DNA of 64,000 nt from Acidihalobacter sp. (GCA_027013225.1 JALUXU010000058.1:62001-126000); one strand, 5' to 3'. Numbered from the stretch's first letter, positions 49,364 through 59,139 are shown. The notes: generated from the letters alone by a model not told the origin. Numbers and translations: made by a program.

Positions 49364-49738
49364 ATGTCAGAACAAGCCCCTGATCTCGTCATCATTCTCA
49401 TTACCGGAAAGGAAAATCCCAAGCGCCTGCCGTCGGCGTTCTTTCTGGCCTCCACCGCCGCTGCCATGGAGCAGGACGTGGTGATGTATTTCACCGGACC
49501 CGCCACCGAGCTGCTCAAGGCCGGTGAGGCGGAAAAGATCTTTCCTCTCGAAGGCGGAAAGAACGTCAAGCAGTTCATGGAACTCGCCCTGGAAAACGGC
49601 GTGCGCATGATCGGCTGCCAGCAGTCACTGGATCTCAACGGCATGAGCAAGGACGATCTTGGCATGGATTTGCCCCTGCTCAACCCGAGCAATGCGCTGC
49701 CGACATTGGGCGCGGCGGGCAAGGTGCTCACCTGGTAA
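49364..49738 (+). CDS. DsrE-fold protein
   Basis: 124 aa, with DsrE/DsrF-like alternation (DLVIILITGKENP, AAAMEQDVVMYFTGPATELL, VRMIGCQQSLDLNGM). The single cysteine in GCQQS occupies the position of the sulfur-carrying cysteine of the fold. AAGGAG lies upstream. It is the only plus-strand gene between pfkB and glgX, so it is transcribed alone. It belongs to a different subgroup from the protein at 43176. Confidence 0.8.
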   Translation: MSEQAPDLVIILITGKENPKRLPSAFFLASTAAAMEQDVVMYFTGPATELLKAGEAEKIFPLEGGKNVKQFMELALENGVRMIGCQQSLDLNGMSKDDLGMDLPLLNPSNALPTLGAAGKVLTW

Positions 49739-49790
49739 CAAGGTCATTACTCATGGCGCGGCGCACCCCATGCGTGCGCCGCGTTGTTTT

Positions 49791-51884
49791 TCAATGCTCA
49801 TCCGCGGCGAGCAGGATCGCGCTGCTGCGACCTTCGCAGCGATAGTTGCCCTTCACCTCGCGAGGCACTGTGGCAGCATCGATCACGGCTGCAGAGGGTT
49901 CTTCAAAAGTATCGACAAGCACGCTCCAGCGGCGGGCGCCCTCTCCGGGAAGCGCGAAATCCACTCGTTCGCACCCGGCATTGAACAGTAGGCACAGATC
50001 ACCGGTGGAGGCCAAGATATAAACGCCCAGGCGGCGGGCGGTAGGCTCATTCCATTCAGGCTGTTCGCCATCGGGAGCGAAGAAGCGTATGTCTTGCTCG
50101 CTGTACCAGGCATCCCGCGACAGCACGGGATGCGCCCGTCGCAGAGCGATAAGCGCCTTGACGAAGCGGTGTAGTTCCCGGTTTTTTTCCAATAATGACC
50201 AGTCGTACCAGCTGATTTCATTGTCCTGGCACCACGCATTGTTGTTGCCCTGTTGGGTGCGGCGGAATTCATCGCCGCCTAGCATCATGGGCACACCGCG
50301 CGAGACCAGCAGGGTCACGAAGAAATTTTTTATCTGCCTGAGACGCAATGCATCCAGGTCTGGATCGTCGCTGGGGCCTTCCACGCCATAATTGTCGCTG
50401 TAGTTGGCATTCTCGCCATCCTGGTTGTTTTCACCATTGGCTTCGTTGTGCTTGTGCGCATAACTGACCAGATCGTTGAGGGTGAAACCATCGTGGCAGG
50501 TGACGAAATTGATGCTCGACGACGGGCTCTTTCCCGTTGGGCGGTACAGATCCGAGCTGCCGCAAAGGCGGGTGGCGAAGTCACCCATCAGGCCGTCGTC
50601 GCCGCGCCAGAAACGGCGTATATCGTCGCGAAAGCGGCCGTTCCATTCGGCCCAGCGGGTATTGGAAAAGCGCCCCACCTGATAGGCGCCCGCGGCGTCC
50701 CAGGCCTCGGCGATTAGTTTGGTGCCGCGCAGCACCGGATCGGCGGCAATGCGTGCTGGCAGGGGCGCATCCTCGGGCAAGGTGCCTTCCTGACTGCGCG
50801 CCAGTACCGAGGCCAGATCGAAGCGGAATCCGTCCACCCGCAGCTCGCACACCCAATGCCGCAGCGCTTCGATGATGAAGTCCTGCACGGCAGGATGGCT
50901 GGCGTTGATGCTGTTGCCAGTGCCGGAAAAATTGCGATAGTGTTCGCGCTCGGGCTCGAGCAGGTAGTACACGGTGTTGTCCAGCCCACGCAGGTGCAAG
51001 GTGGGGCCAGACTCATCGCTTTCTGCGCTGTGATTGAATACCACGTCGAGAATGATCTCGATGCCGTGGCCGTGAGCCGCCTCCACCAGTTCCCGGAAAG
51101 CCTCTATGGGGTCATCGTCGCAGGCATAGTTCGCCTTGGGCGCGAACCAGGCGACGGGGTCGTAGCCCCAATAGTTGCGCAGATGCTCGCCGGTTTCGGG
51201 ATGGCGCACCTGCGTGCCCCATTCATTGAACTCGAACACGGGCAGCAGCTCGATCGCGGTCACTCCCAGGTCGGCCAGGTAGGGCAGCTTTTCGATCACG
51301 CCGCGGTAGGTGCCAGGATGGTCCACCCCGGAGGAAGGATGAATGGTCAGGCCGCGCACATGGGTTTCGTAGATTACCGTTTCGTTCCAGGGTCGGCGGG
51401 GAAACGGCGCCACTTTCCTTGGCGTGCGACGGGCGGCGACTATGGATTTGGCCATTTGCCCAGCATCGTCCCTGGAGTCCGGGCGTCCTGTGTCCCGCCC
51501 TTCGGCATCCACTTCATAACCGTGGGCGGGTTCGAAATCCCAACGCGGCGGCGAAACCACCCAGCGGGCGCAGGGATCAAGCAGCAGTTTGTGGCGATTG
51601 AAACGCAACCCCTCTTCAGGGCGGTAGGGACCGTCGGCGCGAAAACCGTAAAGTTGCCCCGCCTTAAGGCCTGGAATCCAGATATGCCAAACGTCGCCGG
51701 TGCGATGCTGGGCGGGATCGAGTTCGTATGCCTTGCTTGGGTGAGCGTCCTCGACATGGTCATAGAGCTCCACCCACATACGCTCGGCGTGTCGGCTGTA
51801 AACGGCGAAGTTGACGCCGGTTTCTTCCACCTGTGCACCGAGTGGATAAGGGAAGCCGGCGTGTGGTGTGTCAGTGTTGTTCAT
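49791..51884 (-). CDS. glgX: Glycogen debranching enzyme
   Basis: GH13 isoamylase-type enzyme, 697 aa, with an N-terminal CBM48 (YPLGAQVEETGVNFAVYSRHAERMWVELYD) and catalytic residues in DGFRFDLAS, LIAEAWDAAG and TCHDGFTLND. Cleaves alpha-1,6 branches of phosphorylase-limit glycogen. The true start is MNNTDTPHAGFPYPLG at 51884, overlapping the DUF202 gene stop (ATGA); the 107-residue ORF-track extension is the other frame of that gene. Confidence 0.95.
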   Translation of the reverse strand: MNNTDTPHAGFPYPLGAQVEETGVNFAVYSRHAERMWVELYDHVEDAHPSKAYELDPAQHRTGDVWHIWIPGLKAGQLYGFRADGPYRPEEGLRFNRHKLLLDPCARWVVSPPRWDFEPAHGYEVDAEGRDTGRPDSRDDAGQMAKSIVAARRTPRKVAPFPRRPWNETVIYETHVRGLTIHPSSGVDHPGTYRGVIEKLPYLADLGVTAIELLPVFEFNEWGTQVRHPETGEHLRNYWGYDPVAWFAPKANYACDDDPIEAFRELVEAAHGHGIEIILDVVFNHSAESDESGPTLHLRGLDNTVYYLLEPEREHYRNFSGTGNSINASHPAVQDFIIEALRHWVCELRVDGFRFDLASVLARSQEGTLPEDAPLPARIAADPVLRGTKLIAEAWDAAGAYQVGRFSNTRWAEWNGRFRDDIRRFWRGDDGLMGDFATRLCGSSDLYRPTGKSPSSSINFVTCHDGFTLNDLVSYAHKHNEANGENNQDGENANYSDNYGVEGPSDDPDLDALRLRQIKNFFVTLLVSRGVPMMLGGDEFRRTQQGNNNAWCQDNEISWYDWSLLEKNRELHRFVKALIALRRAHPVLSRDAWYSEQDIRFFAPDGEQPEWNEPTARRLGVYILASTGDLCLLFNAGCERVDFALPGEGARRWSVLVDTFEEPSAAVIDAATVPREVKGNYRCEGRSSAILLAADEH

Positions 51885-52255
51885 ATCAATATCTCTCGCA
51901 CGATATAGGCGACTAGAAACAGGCCCATGAGGGCGACCGCGCCACCCAGGGCGAGGTTGAGCCAGGTGCCGCTGTAGATCAAATGATCCTCGCTGTCGAT
52001 CAGGCGGCGGTTGCGGATGAAGTTCCAGGTGGACAGGGCCACCAGGATCAGGCCGGTGAGTATCATCACCAGGCCGGCGCCTTCGGCACGCAAGCCGGGG
52101 GATTTGATGTGCACCGAGGTGGCGAGACTGATGTAGCGCAGGAAAAGATCGAATTTTTCGATCACGAAACCGAACGCCATCAGCGCGATGGCGGTACGTA
52201 TCCACGCGAGATAGGTTCGCTCGTTGGCGGCGTGGTCACGGAAATTTTCGATCAT
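51881..52255 (-). CDS. DUF202/YidH-family membrane protein
   Basis: 124 aa. NERTYLAWIRTAIALMAFGFVIEKF is the DUF202 signature, followed by two more membrane segments. Function unknown. It overlaps both glgX and the universal stress protein gene by 4 nt, so it is tightly co-expressed with them. Confidence 0.9.
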   Translation of the reverse strand: MIENFRDHAANERTYLAWIRTAIALMAFGFVIEKFDLFLRYISLATSVHIKSPGLRAEGAGLVMILTGLILVALSTWNFIRNRRLIDSEDHLIYSGTWLNLALGGAVALMGLFLVAYIVREILI

Positions 52256-52737
52256 TCGCGGGGTTCATCGTCAGCAGCAGGAGCGGCGGCGGGTATGGCC
52301 AACAAGGGCAGAGTCAGGCCGTGGAGCAGAGATTCGGTGGTACTTCCGGAGAGCCAGCGTGACAAGCCGTGGTGCCCATGCGTGCCGAGCACCAGCAGGT
52401 CAGCACCCCAGCGCATCGCTGCCTCCCGGATGTGTTGGGCCACTTGGCCATCCGGCGCTTCGATGAGTTCGTACTCCGGCTCAAGACCGGCTTTTTTGGT
52501 CAGATTGACTGCTTCGTCCAGCACATGCTCGGCGCCGCTCTTCAGGTTGGCGTCCAGGGTTTGGGGATCGATCCAGCCGAGTTCGGCGCCGCCAAAGGCT
52601 TCGCTGGCTTCGTCGACCACAGTGATGATTTTGAGGGCCGCGCTTTGATCCAGCGCAAGGTCGATAGCCGCGCGCAGGCCGGCGTGCGCGGCCAGACTGT
52701 CGTCGATGGGAACGAGGATGCGTTGGTAAATGCTCAT
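52252..52737 (-). CDS. Universal stress protein (UspA family)
   Basis: 161 aa, starting YQRILVPIDDS; the ATP-binding signature G-x2-G-x9-G-S/T is present (GTHGHHGLSRWLSGSTTESLL). Usp proteins aid survival during energy or oxygen limitation. First gene of a Usp-DUF202-GlgX unit. Confidence 0.93.
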   Translation of the reverse strand: MSIYQRILVPIDDSLAAHAGLRAAIDLALDQSAALKIITVVDEASEAFGGAELGWIDPQTLDANLKSGAEHVLDEAVNLTKKAGLEPEYELIEAPDGQVAQHIREAAMRWGADLLVLGTHGHHGLSRWLSGSTTESLLHGLTLPLLAIPAAAPAADDEPRE

Positions 52738-52761
52738 ATGTGTGTCCTTCCTGTCATTCGC

Positions 52762-53547
52762 TCATGGATAGGTGCCGTGTGGACGGTGGTCCACGTCGTG
52801 ATGCAGGGGGCGGCCCGCAATCTCATGCAGGCCCAGCAAGAACAGCAGCGCGGCGAAGATCCAGCGCAGCATTTTCTCCGGCATGTGTACCGCGAGCAGA
52901 CCACCGATCACAGTGCCGATGATGATGCCAATCGCCAGCCAGGGCAAGGCCCGCCACCGCACCGTGCCTTCCCGCCAGTCTTCGGCCACCCCGCTGGCGA
53001 TCGCCGGCAGGCGGGAGACCAGAGAGGATCCCTGCGCCAGTTGTTGTGGCATGTTCATCCCCATCACGAACAAGGGTGCCAGCACCGGTCCGCCGCTGAT
53101 GCCAACTACGCCGGCGATGATTCCCGCCACTATACCCACAAGAATCAGCCAGGGAACCGGCCAAGCCGAGGCAAAACCGGCATGTGCCGAATGTTTGAAG
53201 ATCAGCGCGGCAGCGCCCAGCAGCACGATGACGCCGAAAAACCGCCGTAAGCTGAGCTGCGGCCAGCCGGCGCTCAAGCGCGCCGCGATAGGCGCGCAGA
53301 TCATCGCGGGAATGCCCGTCCACAGCACGGTATCCCAGTTTACGCTGCCATGCAGTCCATAGGTAAGCGCACCGGTAATGGCGGTGAAAAACGCCGCCGC
53401 CATGGCGGTGCCGCGCGCTTCGAGCTGGCTCATGCCCACCCATTCGGTGAGCAGCGGGATCAAGAGCGTGCCGCCGCCCAGGCTGGCCAGCCCGCCGCCG
53501 AAACCGGTGATCAATCCGCTCACCAGGAGCCGCGGCGCGCGTTTCAC
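52762..53547 (-). CDS. TauE/SafE (TSUP) family membrane permease
   Basis: 261 aa, about eight hydrophobic helices in two related halves (GLITGFGGGLASLGGGTLLIPLL and AGIIAGVVGISGGPVLAPLFVMG). TSUP members export sulfite, sulfoacetate and similar anions, a plausible role in a sulfur organism. It starts with GTG overlapping the stop of the beta-CASP hydrolase gene (GTGA). Confidence 0.9.
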   Translation of the reverse strand: MKRAPRLLVSGLITGFGGGLASLGGGTLLIPLLTEWVGMSQLEARGTAMAAAFFTAITGALTYGLHGSVNWDTVLWTGIPAMICAPIAARLSAGWPQLSLRRFFGVIVLLGAAALIFKHSAHAGFASAWPVPWLILVGIVAGIIAGVVGISGGPVLAPLFVMGMNMPQQLAQGSSLVSRLPAIASGVAEDWREGTVRWRALPWLAIGIIIGTVIGGLLAVHMPEKMLRWIFAALLFLLGLHEIAGRPLHHDVDHRPHGTYP

Positions 53548-54917
53548 AGGGTGATTTCCGCATCTTTTTCCGGCATGCTCACTTCGGTGTCATGCAGGTG
53601 TTGGGCGAAGCTGCGCATGGCCTTTTCCTCGCCATGCACGAGAATGGTCTTCGCCGGCGAAAGGGCCTGATGCCAGGCGAGCAGTTCATTGCGATCGGCA
53701 TGGGCGGAAAAGCCGTTGATGGTATAGAGACGGGCGCGCACGGGAATTTGGTCACCGAACAGTTTCACCGTCTTCGCGCCGTCGATGATAATCCGCGCCA
53801 GCGTGCCGGGGGCCGCATAACCCACGAAAATTACACTGGAATCATTGCGCCACAGATTATGCCGCAGGTGATGGCGCACCCGTCCGCCGGTACACATGCC
53901 GGAGCCCGCCATGATCACCGCGCCTCCGGCGAGCTGGTTGAGGGCGATGGAATCCGCAGTTTGGCGAGTGAACTTCAAGCCGGGGAGAGCGAATGGATCC
54001 TTGCCGCCATCGAACAGGGCGAGAGTCTCGGCGTCGTAACATTCGGGATGATGGCGAAAGATTTCTGTGGCCGAGATCGCCATGGGAGAATCGAGGAACA
54101 CCGGCAGGTGCCGGGGCAAGATCTTTTTTTCCACGCCTTCGCGCAGGTAAAAAAGAATTTCCTGGGCGCGTTCCAGCGCGAAGGTGGGGATGATGACATT
54201 GCCGCCGCGTTCAAGAGTGTCGTTGACGGCGCCATAGAGTTCATCTATTGAGGGCCCCAATGGTTTATGAAGGCGATCGCCATAGGTGGTTTCCATTACC
54301 ACCGCATCGGCGCGCGGCGGGATCTGAGGATCGCGCAGAATGGGGCGCCCGCTGTTGCCCAGGTCTCCCGAGAAGATCACTGAAGCGCCATCTTTTTCTT
54401 CGATGCGGATGCTGGCCGAGCCGAGGATGTGGCCGGCGTCATGGAAAGTGGCCGTAAGGCCCGGAGAAAGTTCCAGGGTTTTGCCATATTCCGCACTGCG
54501 ACCAAAATAGTCCATCGCATTGAGGGCGTCCAGAGTAGTATACAGCGGTTCGCGCGGCGTCTTGCCATGACGTAGGGCGTGGCGCAAGTGACGTTCGTTT
54601 TCCTCTTCCTGTAGGTGCGCGGAATCCAGCATGACCACGCGGGCTAGTTCGCGGGTGGCTGAGGTGGTGATGATTTCCCCACTGAAGTCGCGTTTGACCA
54701 GAAGCGGAATACGGCCACAATGGTCGAGGTGGGCGTGAGTCAAAAGCAGGATATCGATGGTCTTGGGATCAAAACCGAAGTCTTCGCTATTTTCTTCGTC
54801 GAGTTCGCGGCCGCCCTGATACATGCCGCAGTCGATGAGAATGCGTTTGCCTGCGGCTTCGAGAAGGTGGCAAGAACCGGTTACATTGCGGTCGGCGCCG
54901 TGGAAGGAAATTTTCAT
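53544..54917 (-). CDS. Metallo-beta-lactamase/beta-CASP hydrolase
   Basis: 457 aa. MBL zinc motif THAHLDHCGRIPLL (about 58-71) and a beta-CASP region with FSGDLGNSGRPIL, SGMCTGGRVRHHL and FSAHADRNELLAW, as in the YSH1/CPSF-like RNA nuclease family (COG1236). Proteobacterial members are often found with Usp and PEP synthase in stress clusters; their substrates are unproven. GGAGAACG lies upstream. Confidence 0.92.
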   Translation of the reverse strand: MKISFHGADRNVTGSCHLLEAAGKRILIDCGMYQGGRELDEENSEDFGFDPKTIDILLLTHAHLDHCGRIPLLVKRDFSGEIITTSATRELARVVMLDSAHLQEEENERHLRHALRHGKTPREPLYTTLDALNAMDYFGRSAEYGKTLELSPGLTATFHDAGHILGSASIRIEEKDGASVIFSGDLGNSGRPILRDPQIPPRADAVVMETTYGDRLHKPLGPSIDELYGAVNDTLERGGNVIIPTFALERAQEILFYLREGVEKKILPRHLPVFLDSPMAISATEIFRHHPECYDAETLALFDGGKDPFALPGLKFTRQTADSIALNQLAGGAVIMAGSGMCTGGRVRHHLRHNLWRNDSSVIFVGYAAPGTLARIIIDGAKTVKLFGDQIPVRARLYTINGFSAHADRNELLAWHQALSPAKTILVHGEEKAMRSFAQHLHDTEVSMPEKDAEITL

Positions 54918-55015
54918 GGTCGTTCTCCTTTTGCAGTTGTGTTGTTTTCAAGGAAGCTTCATTTCTTCAAACCACGCGTGCCGGAAAGTCAACGTCAGCC
55001 CTTGAGGTAACCAGA

Positions 55016-55174
55016 ACCACGCCATCTAACTGTGGCGGAGCGGGTGTCTGCCCGGAAAAACGCAGTGAATACATCCCTGTAGGCTCGACGGCGGCCTCCT
55101 TGCCGCCGACGTTTTCCGAGCAGACGCCCGCTCTGCTTTTCAACGGCTTAGGAATTAAGATGACAGGGCCCTGT
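55016..55174. repeat. Dispersed palindromic repeat, copy 2
   Basis: About 159 bp, near-identical to 45040-45200 and in the same orientation. Arms GTCTGCCCGGAAAAACG and CGTTTTCCGAGCAGAC are complementary with one mismatch; an internal GGCGGC/GCCGCC hairpin and the terminal 12-bp perfect palindrome ACAGGGCCCTGT are present. It lies between the beta-CASP and alpha/beta hydrolase genes, and its right edge encodes the last residues and stop codon of the latter. Confidence 0.9.
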
Positions 55175-55778
55175 TGAGGTAACCCAGAATGGTTTGCACC
55201 AGTCTGGAACCCAAGTCAGGATCGTTGAAATAGGCATGAGCATGTAAGGCCGAGGCTTGTACCCGCACGTCCACGGGAAAGGGCAGTTTCTTGACGATTG
55301 CGGCGCAGGCGGCGGTATAATCTTCCTGTTCGCCATACCACAGCAGGGCGTCGCGGGCCTTGTCTTTCAGGCAATCATAGCCGCTCGGCGGCTCCCAGGC
55401 CGGTGATAGCAGCACCAGATGAGCGATGGGGCGTTCGAGCAGACACAGGCCGGTGAGCAGGGTCGGGCCGGCCATGCTGGCACCAAGCGCCGAGACCCGT
55501 TCACAGCGGCCTTGCGCGTATGCGAGAACGGCGGCCGCGTCGATGGCGTATTGATCCGCGCCCGCCGATCCTGCGGTGGAACGACCATATCCCCTGAAAT
55601 TGGGCGCATAGACGGAAAAGCCTGCGCCAAGCAGATCATCCACGAAGCCGTCCCACACATTTTTGTCGAAGCGTTTGCCATGAAACAGGCAAACGGCATG
55701 TGGCCCGCCATGGAAGACATCGGTTTCGATCCGGCCACCGTCGGCGGTGTCGATGAATATCGTGGCGGCTTCGTTCAT
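55155..55778 (-). CDS. Alpha/beta hydrolase
   Basis: 207 aa; nucleophile elbow ALGASMAGP (G-x-S-x-x-G, about 96), HGKRFDKNVWDGF near the oxyanion region, and a His late in the protein (SALHAHAYF). Substrate unknown. The last five residues and stop (RALSS*) are encoded inside the dispersed repeat, so the gene end was shaped by the element. Its start overlaps the stop of the LOG-family gene by 4 nt. Confidence 0.85.
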   Translation of the reverse strand: MNEAATIFIDTADGGRIETDVFHGGPHAVCLFHGKRFDKNVWDGFVDDLLGAGFSVYAPNFRGYGRSTAGSAGADQYAIDAAAVLAYAQGRCERVSALGASMAGPTLLTGLCLLERPIAHLVLLSPAWEPPSGYDCLKDKARDALLWYGEQEDYTAACAAIVKKLPFPVDVRVQASALHAHAYFNDPDLGSRLVQTILGYLNRALSS

Positions 55779-56725
55779 CGGCTTGCTCCTTTTTCTTTCG
55801 CGAGTGGCGTTCCGTTGCGCTCATGCCACAAGAGGATGCCTTCCCAGGCTTCTTGCGCGGTTTCTGCGTACCAGAACAGATCGCAGTCTTCCTCGTCTAT
55901 ACTCCCGGCCTCGGCGAGGAAATCTGCGTCGAACACGCCGCGCCAGTACGCCTCGCCGATTAGCACCACCGGAATGGGTGCCGTCTTGCGGGTCTGGATG
56001 AGGGTGAGCGCGCCGAACAACTCATCCAGGGTGCCGAATCCCCCCGGCAAGGCAACAAGCCCTACAGCGCGTTTCATGAAATGCAGCTTGCGCATGGCGA
56101 AGTAGTGGAACTGCATGCATAGCCCGGGGGTGAGATAGGGATTGGGATACTGCTCGCGCGGCAGTTTGATGTTCAGGCCGATGGTGGGAGCGCCCGCATC
56201 GAAAGCGCCGCGATTGGCCGCTTCCATGGCGCCCGGGCCGCCGCCGGTCATCAGCGCCAGGCCGGGAATATTAGCGTCGCCGACGAGACGGCCGAATTCG
56301 CGGCCGACCTCGTAATAACGCGACAGTTCCATGCGCCTTTCGGCCAGGCGCAGGGCCTTGAGCCGAAGCGGGTCGCCGGGATGGTCGGCGGCATCGCGCT
56401 TCGCCGCTTCCAGCTCGCGCCGCGCGGTGTCCGGCTCGCGCAGGCGGGTGCTGCCGAATACCACGATGGTGCGTTCTATGCCGGCCTGAGCGAGGAGGGT
56501 TTCGGCCTTGAAGTAGTCGAGCTGCAGGCGCACGCCACGGGTTTCGTCGCGGTGCAAAAACTCTACGTCGCGATCAGCCACTTCGTAGCTGGGATGTTGC
56601 ATGATCGCGGCCAGGCGCGCTTCGACCTCGCTTTCCTCCGCTGCCGGCTTGGGATGCTCCCAGGGCAGGGGTTGGTGCCGCCGCAGGGGATGCGGCGGCT
56701 GAGGGACTTTGGGTGTGCGGCTCAT
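55775..56725 (-). CDS. LOG-family (TIGR00730-like) Rossmann-fold protein
   Basis: 316 aa, with LMTGGGPGAMEAANRGAFDAG and LPGGFGTLDELFGALTLIQT, matching the PGGxGTxxE motif of LOG cytokinin-riboside-monophosphate phosphoribohydrolases and lysine-decarboxylase-like proteins. Bacterial members probably hydrolyse AMP or similar nucleotides. It has a longer N-terminal part (about 90 aa) than plant-type LOG. Overlaps ppsA by 4 nt. Confidence 0.88.
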   Translation of the reverse strand: MSRTPKVPQPPHPLRRHQPLPWEHPKPAAEESEVEARLAAIMQHPSYEVADRDVEFLHRDETRGVRLQLDYFKAETLLAQAGIERTIVVFGSTRLREPDTARRELEAAKRDAADHPGDPLRLKALRLAERRMELSRYYEVGREFGRLVGDANIPGLALMTGGGPGAMEAANRGAFDAGAPTIGLNIKLPREQYPNPYLTPGLCMQFHYFAMRKLHFMKRAVGLVALPGGFGTLDELFGALTLIQTRKTAPIPVVLIGEAYWRGVFDADFLAEAGSIDEEDCDLFWYAETAQEAWEGILLWHERNGTPLAKEKGASR

Positions 56726-59139
56726 GCGCTATGCCCCTTGCCGCGCGGCGCTCGGCCCAGACGTTTCTCTACTTCAAGCACATGCTGGGTGGTGGCGATC
56801 ACCGTATCGGGATTGAGACTCATCGAATCGATGCCGAGCTCGACCAGATATTCGGCCATTTCCGGGTAATCCGATGGCGCCTGTCCGCACAGGCCGGAAT
56901 GGATGTGATTGCGTTTGCAGCCCTCCACCGCCAGCCGGATCATTTCCTTCACGCCATCGTCACGCTCGTCGTAGTCGAAGGCGACGATTTCACTGTCGCG
57001 GTCCACGCCCAGGGTGAGCTGGGTGAGGTCGTTTGAGCCGATGGAGAAACCGTCGAAGCGCTTGGCGAACTCATCGATGAGGATGACGTTGTTCGGAATC
57101 TCGCACATGGCATAGACCTTGAGGTCATTCTTGCCGCGTTCAAGACCGAATTCGGCCATCTTGGCGAGCACGTCATCGGCCTCTCTGACGCGGCGCACAA
57201 AGGGAAGCATGAGAATGACGTTGGACAGTCCCATTTCCTCGCGTACCCGTTTCATCGCCAGGCACTCCAGACGGAAGCCTTCGGCATACGCGGGATGGGC
57301 GTAGCGGGATGCGCCGCGGAAGCCGATCATCGGATTGTCTTCCTGGGGCTCGAAATCGGTGCCGCCGACCAGGCTGGCGTATTCGTTGGACTTGAAGTCG
57401 GACATGCGCACCACCACGGGCTTGGGCCAGAAGGCGGCGGCGATGGTGCCTATACCTTCTGAAAGGCGCTGCACGAAGAAGGACTCGCCGTCCTCATAGC
57501 CGCAAAGGATCTGGTCGATGATTTTTCGGGCCTTGGCATCGCTGACCTTGTCGGGATGCAGCAATGCCAGTGGATGTGCCTTGATGTATTCATTGATGAT
57601 GAACTCCATGCGCGCCAGGCCGATACCGTCATTGGGCAGAAAGGAGGTTTTGAAGGCCATTTCCGGATTTCCCAGATTGATCATCACTTCGGTGGCCGGC
57701 CTCGGCAGGTTCTCCACGTCTGTCTTCTCCACATGGAAAGGCACTTCGCCGCGATACACCTTGCCGGTGTCGCCTTCGGCGCAGGACACGGTGACTTTCT
57801 CGCCGCTGGGAACCGTAGTGGTGGCGTCGTCGGCGCCCACTACGGCCGGTATGCCCAGCTCGCGGGCGATGATGGCGGCGTGGCAGGTGCGTCCACCGCG
57901 GTTGGTGACGATGGCCGAGGCGATTTTCATCACCGGCTCCCAGTCGGGCGTAGTGGTGTCGGCGACCAGCACCTCGCCGGCTTTGAACTCGGGCAGGTGG
58001 GCGACATCGGGGATGACATGCGCCGTGCCGGCAGCGATCTTTTCGCCCACAGAGCGGCCGGTGGCGAGCACTTCGCCGCTGCCGTCCAGCACATAGCGTT
58101 CGAGTTGTGTGGGCCGACGTTGCGAGGCCACCGTCTCCGGGCGGGCCTGCACGATGTAGATCTTGCCGTCCACACCGTCCTTGGCCCATTCCATGTCCAT
58201 GGGGCGGCCGTAGTGATTTTCGATCTTGATCGCGTAATCGGCCAGCTCCAGCACGTCGGCGTCGCTGATGCAGAAACGGATGCGGTCTTTTTCTGGGGTG
58301 GGAATATTGCGCGTGGTATGCCGCGTCTCGCCCTCGACGTAAACCATCTTGATGGCTTTTTCGCCGAGCGCGCGGCGCAGCACCGCGCGGTGACCGGCGG
58401 TGAAAGTGGGTTTGTGCACATAGAATTCATCGGGATCGACGGCACCCTGGACCACATTCTCTCCGAGGCCGTAGGAAGCGGTGATGAACACCACGTCGCG
58501 AAAGCCCGATTCGGTGTCCAGTGAGAACATCACGCCGGAGGCGGCCAGATCGGAGCGCACCATCTTCATGATACCCACCGACAGCGCCACCTTGAAGTGA
58601 TCGAAACCCTGATCGACGCGGTAGTGGATGGCACGGTCGGTGAACAGGCTGGCGAAGTCGCGGCGCACGGCGTCGAGCAGGCTCTCATCGCCCTTGATGT
58701 TGAGATAGGTGTCCTGCTGGCCGGCAAAACTGGCCGTCGGCAGGTCTTCGGCGGTGGCCGAGCTGCGCACCGCCAGACTCACATCCTCGCCGTATTCTTC
58801 CTGCAGCTTGCGGTAGCCCGCAATGATTTCGGCGGCCAGATCTTCCGGCAGGCCGGCGCCATAGACGATTTCCCGCGCCTGTTTGCCGCGGCGGGCGAGA
58901 TCCTTGACGTCATTGGGATCGAGGTCATCCAGGGCGGCATGCAGGGCGTCCCAGGCGCCGGCCGCATCCATCATGTAGCGGTAGGCGTCGGCGGTGATGG
59001 CGAAGCCGTGCGGAATGCGTACGCCCTGTTCGGTCAGTTTGCGGTACATCTCTCCCAGCGAGGCGTTCTTGCCGCCCACCAGCGGCACGTCCTCGATGCC
59101 CAGATCTTCGAAAAAACGGATGTATTTGAAGTCACTCAT
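56722..59139 (-). CDS. ppsA: Phosphoenolpyruvate synthase
   Basis: 805 aa; makes PEP from pyruvate and ATP for gluconeogenesis. N-terminal ATP-grasp domain (GGKNASLGEMYRKL), phosphohistidine domain GGRTCHAAIIARELG with catalytic His, and C-terminal PEP-utilising barrel with CGQAPSDYPEMAEYL. Start ATG 59139 (AGAGGAG upstream) rather than the ORF-track start, which is inside the neighbouring gene. In this cluster it would route pyruvate back to sugars or glycogen. Confidence 0.96.
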   Translation of the reverse strand: MSDFKYIRFFEDLGIEDVPLVGGKNASLGEMYRKLTEQGVRIPHGFAITADAYRYMMDAAGAWDALHAALDDLDPNDVKDLARRGKQAREIVYGAGLPEDLAAEIIAGYRKLQEEYGEDVSLAVRSSATAEDLPTASFAGQQDTYLNIKGDESLLDAVRRDFASLFTDRAIHYRVDQGFDHFKVALSVGIMKMVRSDLAASGVMFSLDTESGFRDVVFITASYGLGENVVQGAVDPDEFYVHKPTFTAGHRAVLRRALGEKAIKMVYVEGETRHTTRNIPTPEKDRIRFCISDADVLELADYAIKIENHYGRPMDMEWAKDGVDGKIYIVQARPETVASQRRPTQLERYVLDGSGEVLATGRSVGEKIAAGTAHVIPDVAHLPEFKAGEVLVADTTTPDWEPVMKIASAIVTNRGGRTCHAAIIARELGIPAVVGADDATTTVPSGEKVTVSCAEGDTGKVYRGEVPFHVEKTDVENLPRPATEVMINLGNPEMAFKTSFLPNDGIGLARMEFIINEYIKAHPLALLHPDKVSDAKARKIIDQILCGYEDGESFFVQRLSEGIGTIAAAFWPKPVVVRMSDFKSNEYASLVGGTDFEPQEDNPMIGFRGASRYAHPAYAEGFRLECLAMKRVREEMGLSNVILMLPFVRRVREADDVLAKMAEFGLERGKNDLKVYAMCEIPNNVILIDEFAKRFDGFSIGSNDLTQLTLGVDRDSEIVAFDYDERDDGVKEMIRLAVEGCKRNHIHSGLCGQAPSDYPEMAEYLVELGIDSMSLNPDTVIATTQHVLEVEKRLGRAPRGKGHSA

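Noticed and set aside
51885-52205. N-terminal extension of GlgX in the ORF track
   Set aside because: The extra 107 residues are Arg/His/Pro-rich and are the alternative frame of the DUF202 gene; the real start overlaps its stop codon at 51884.
57556-58524. Long antisense ORF (322 aa) opposite ppsA
   Set aside because: Composition rich in His/Gly/Ala/Arg and no domain features; a shadow of the conserved ppsA frame. The same holds for the long antisense ORFs opposite ldhA (47268-48281), glgX (50856-51908) and ilvI (11571-12560).
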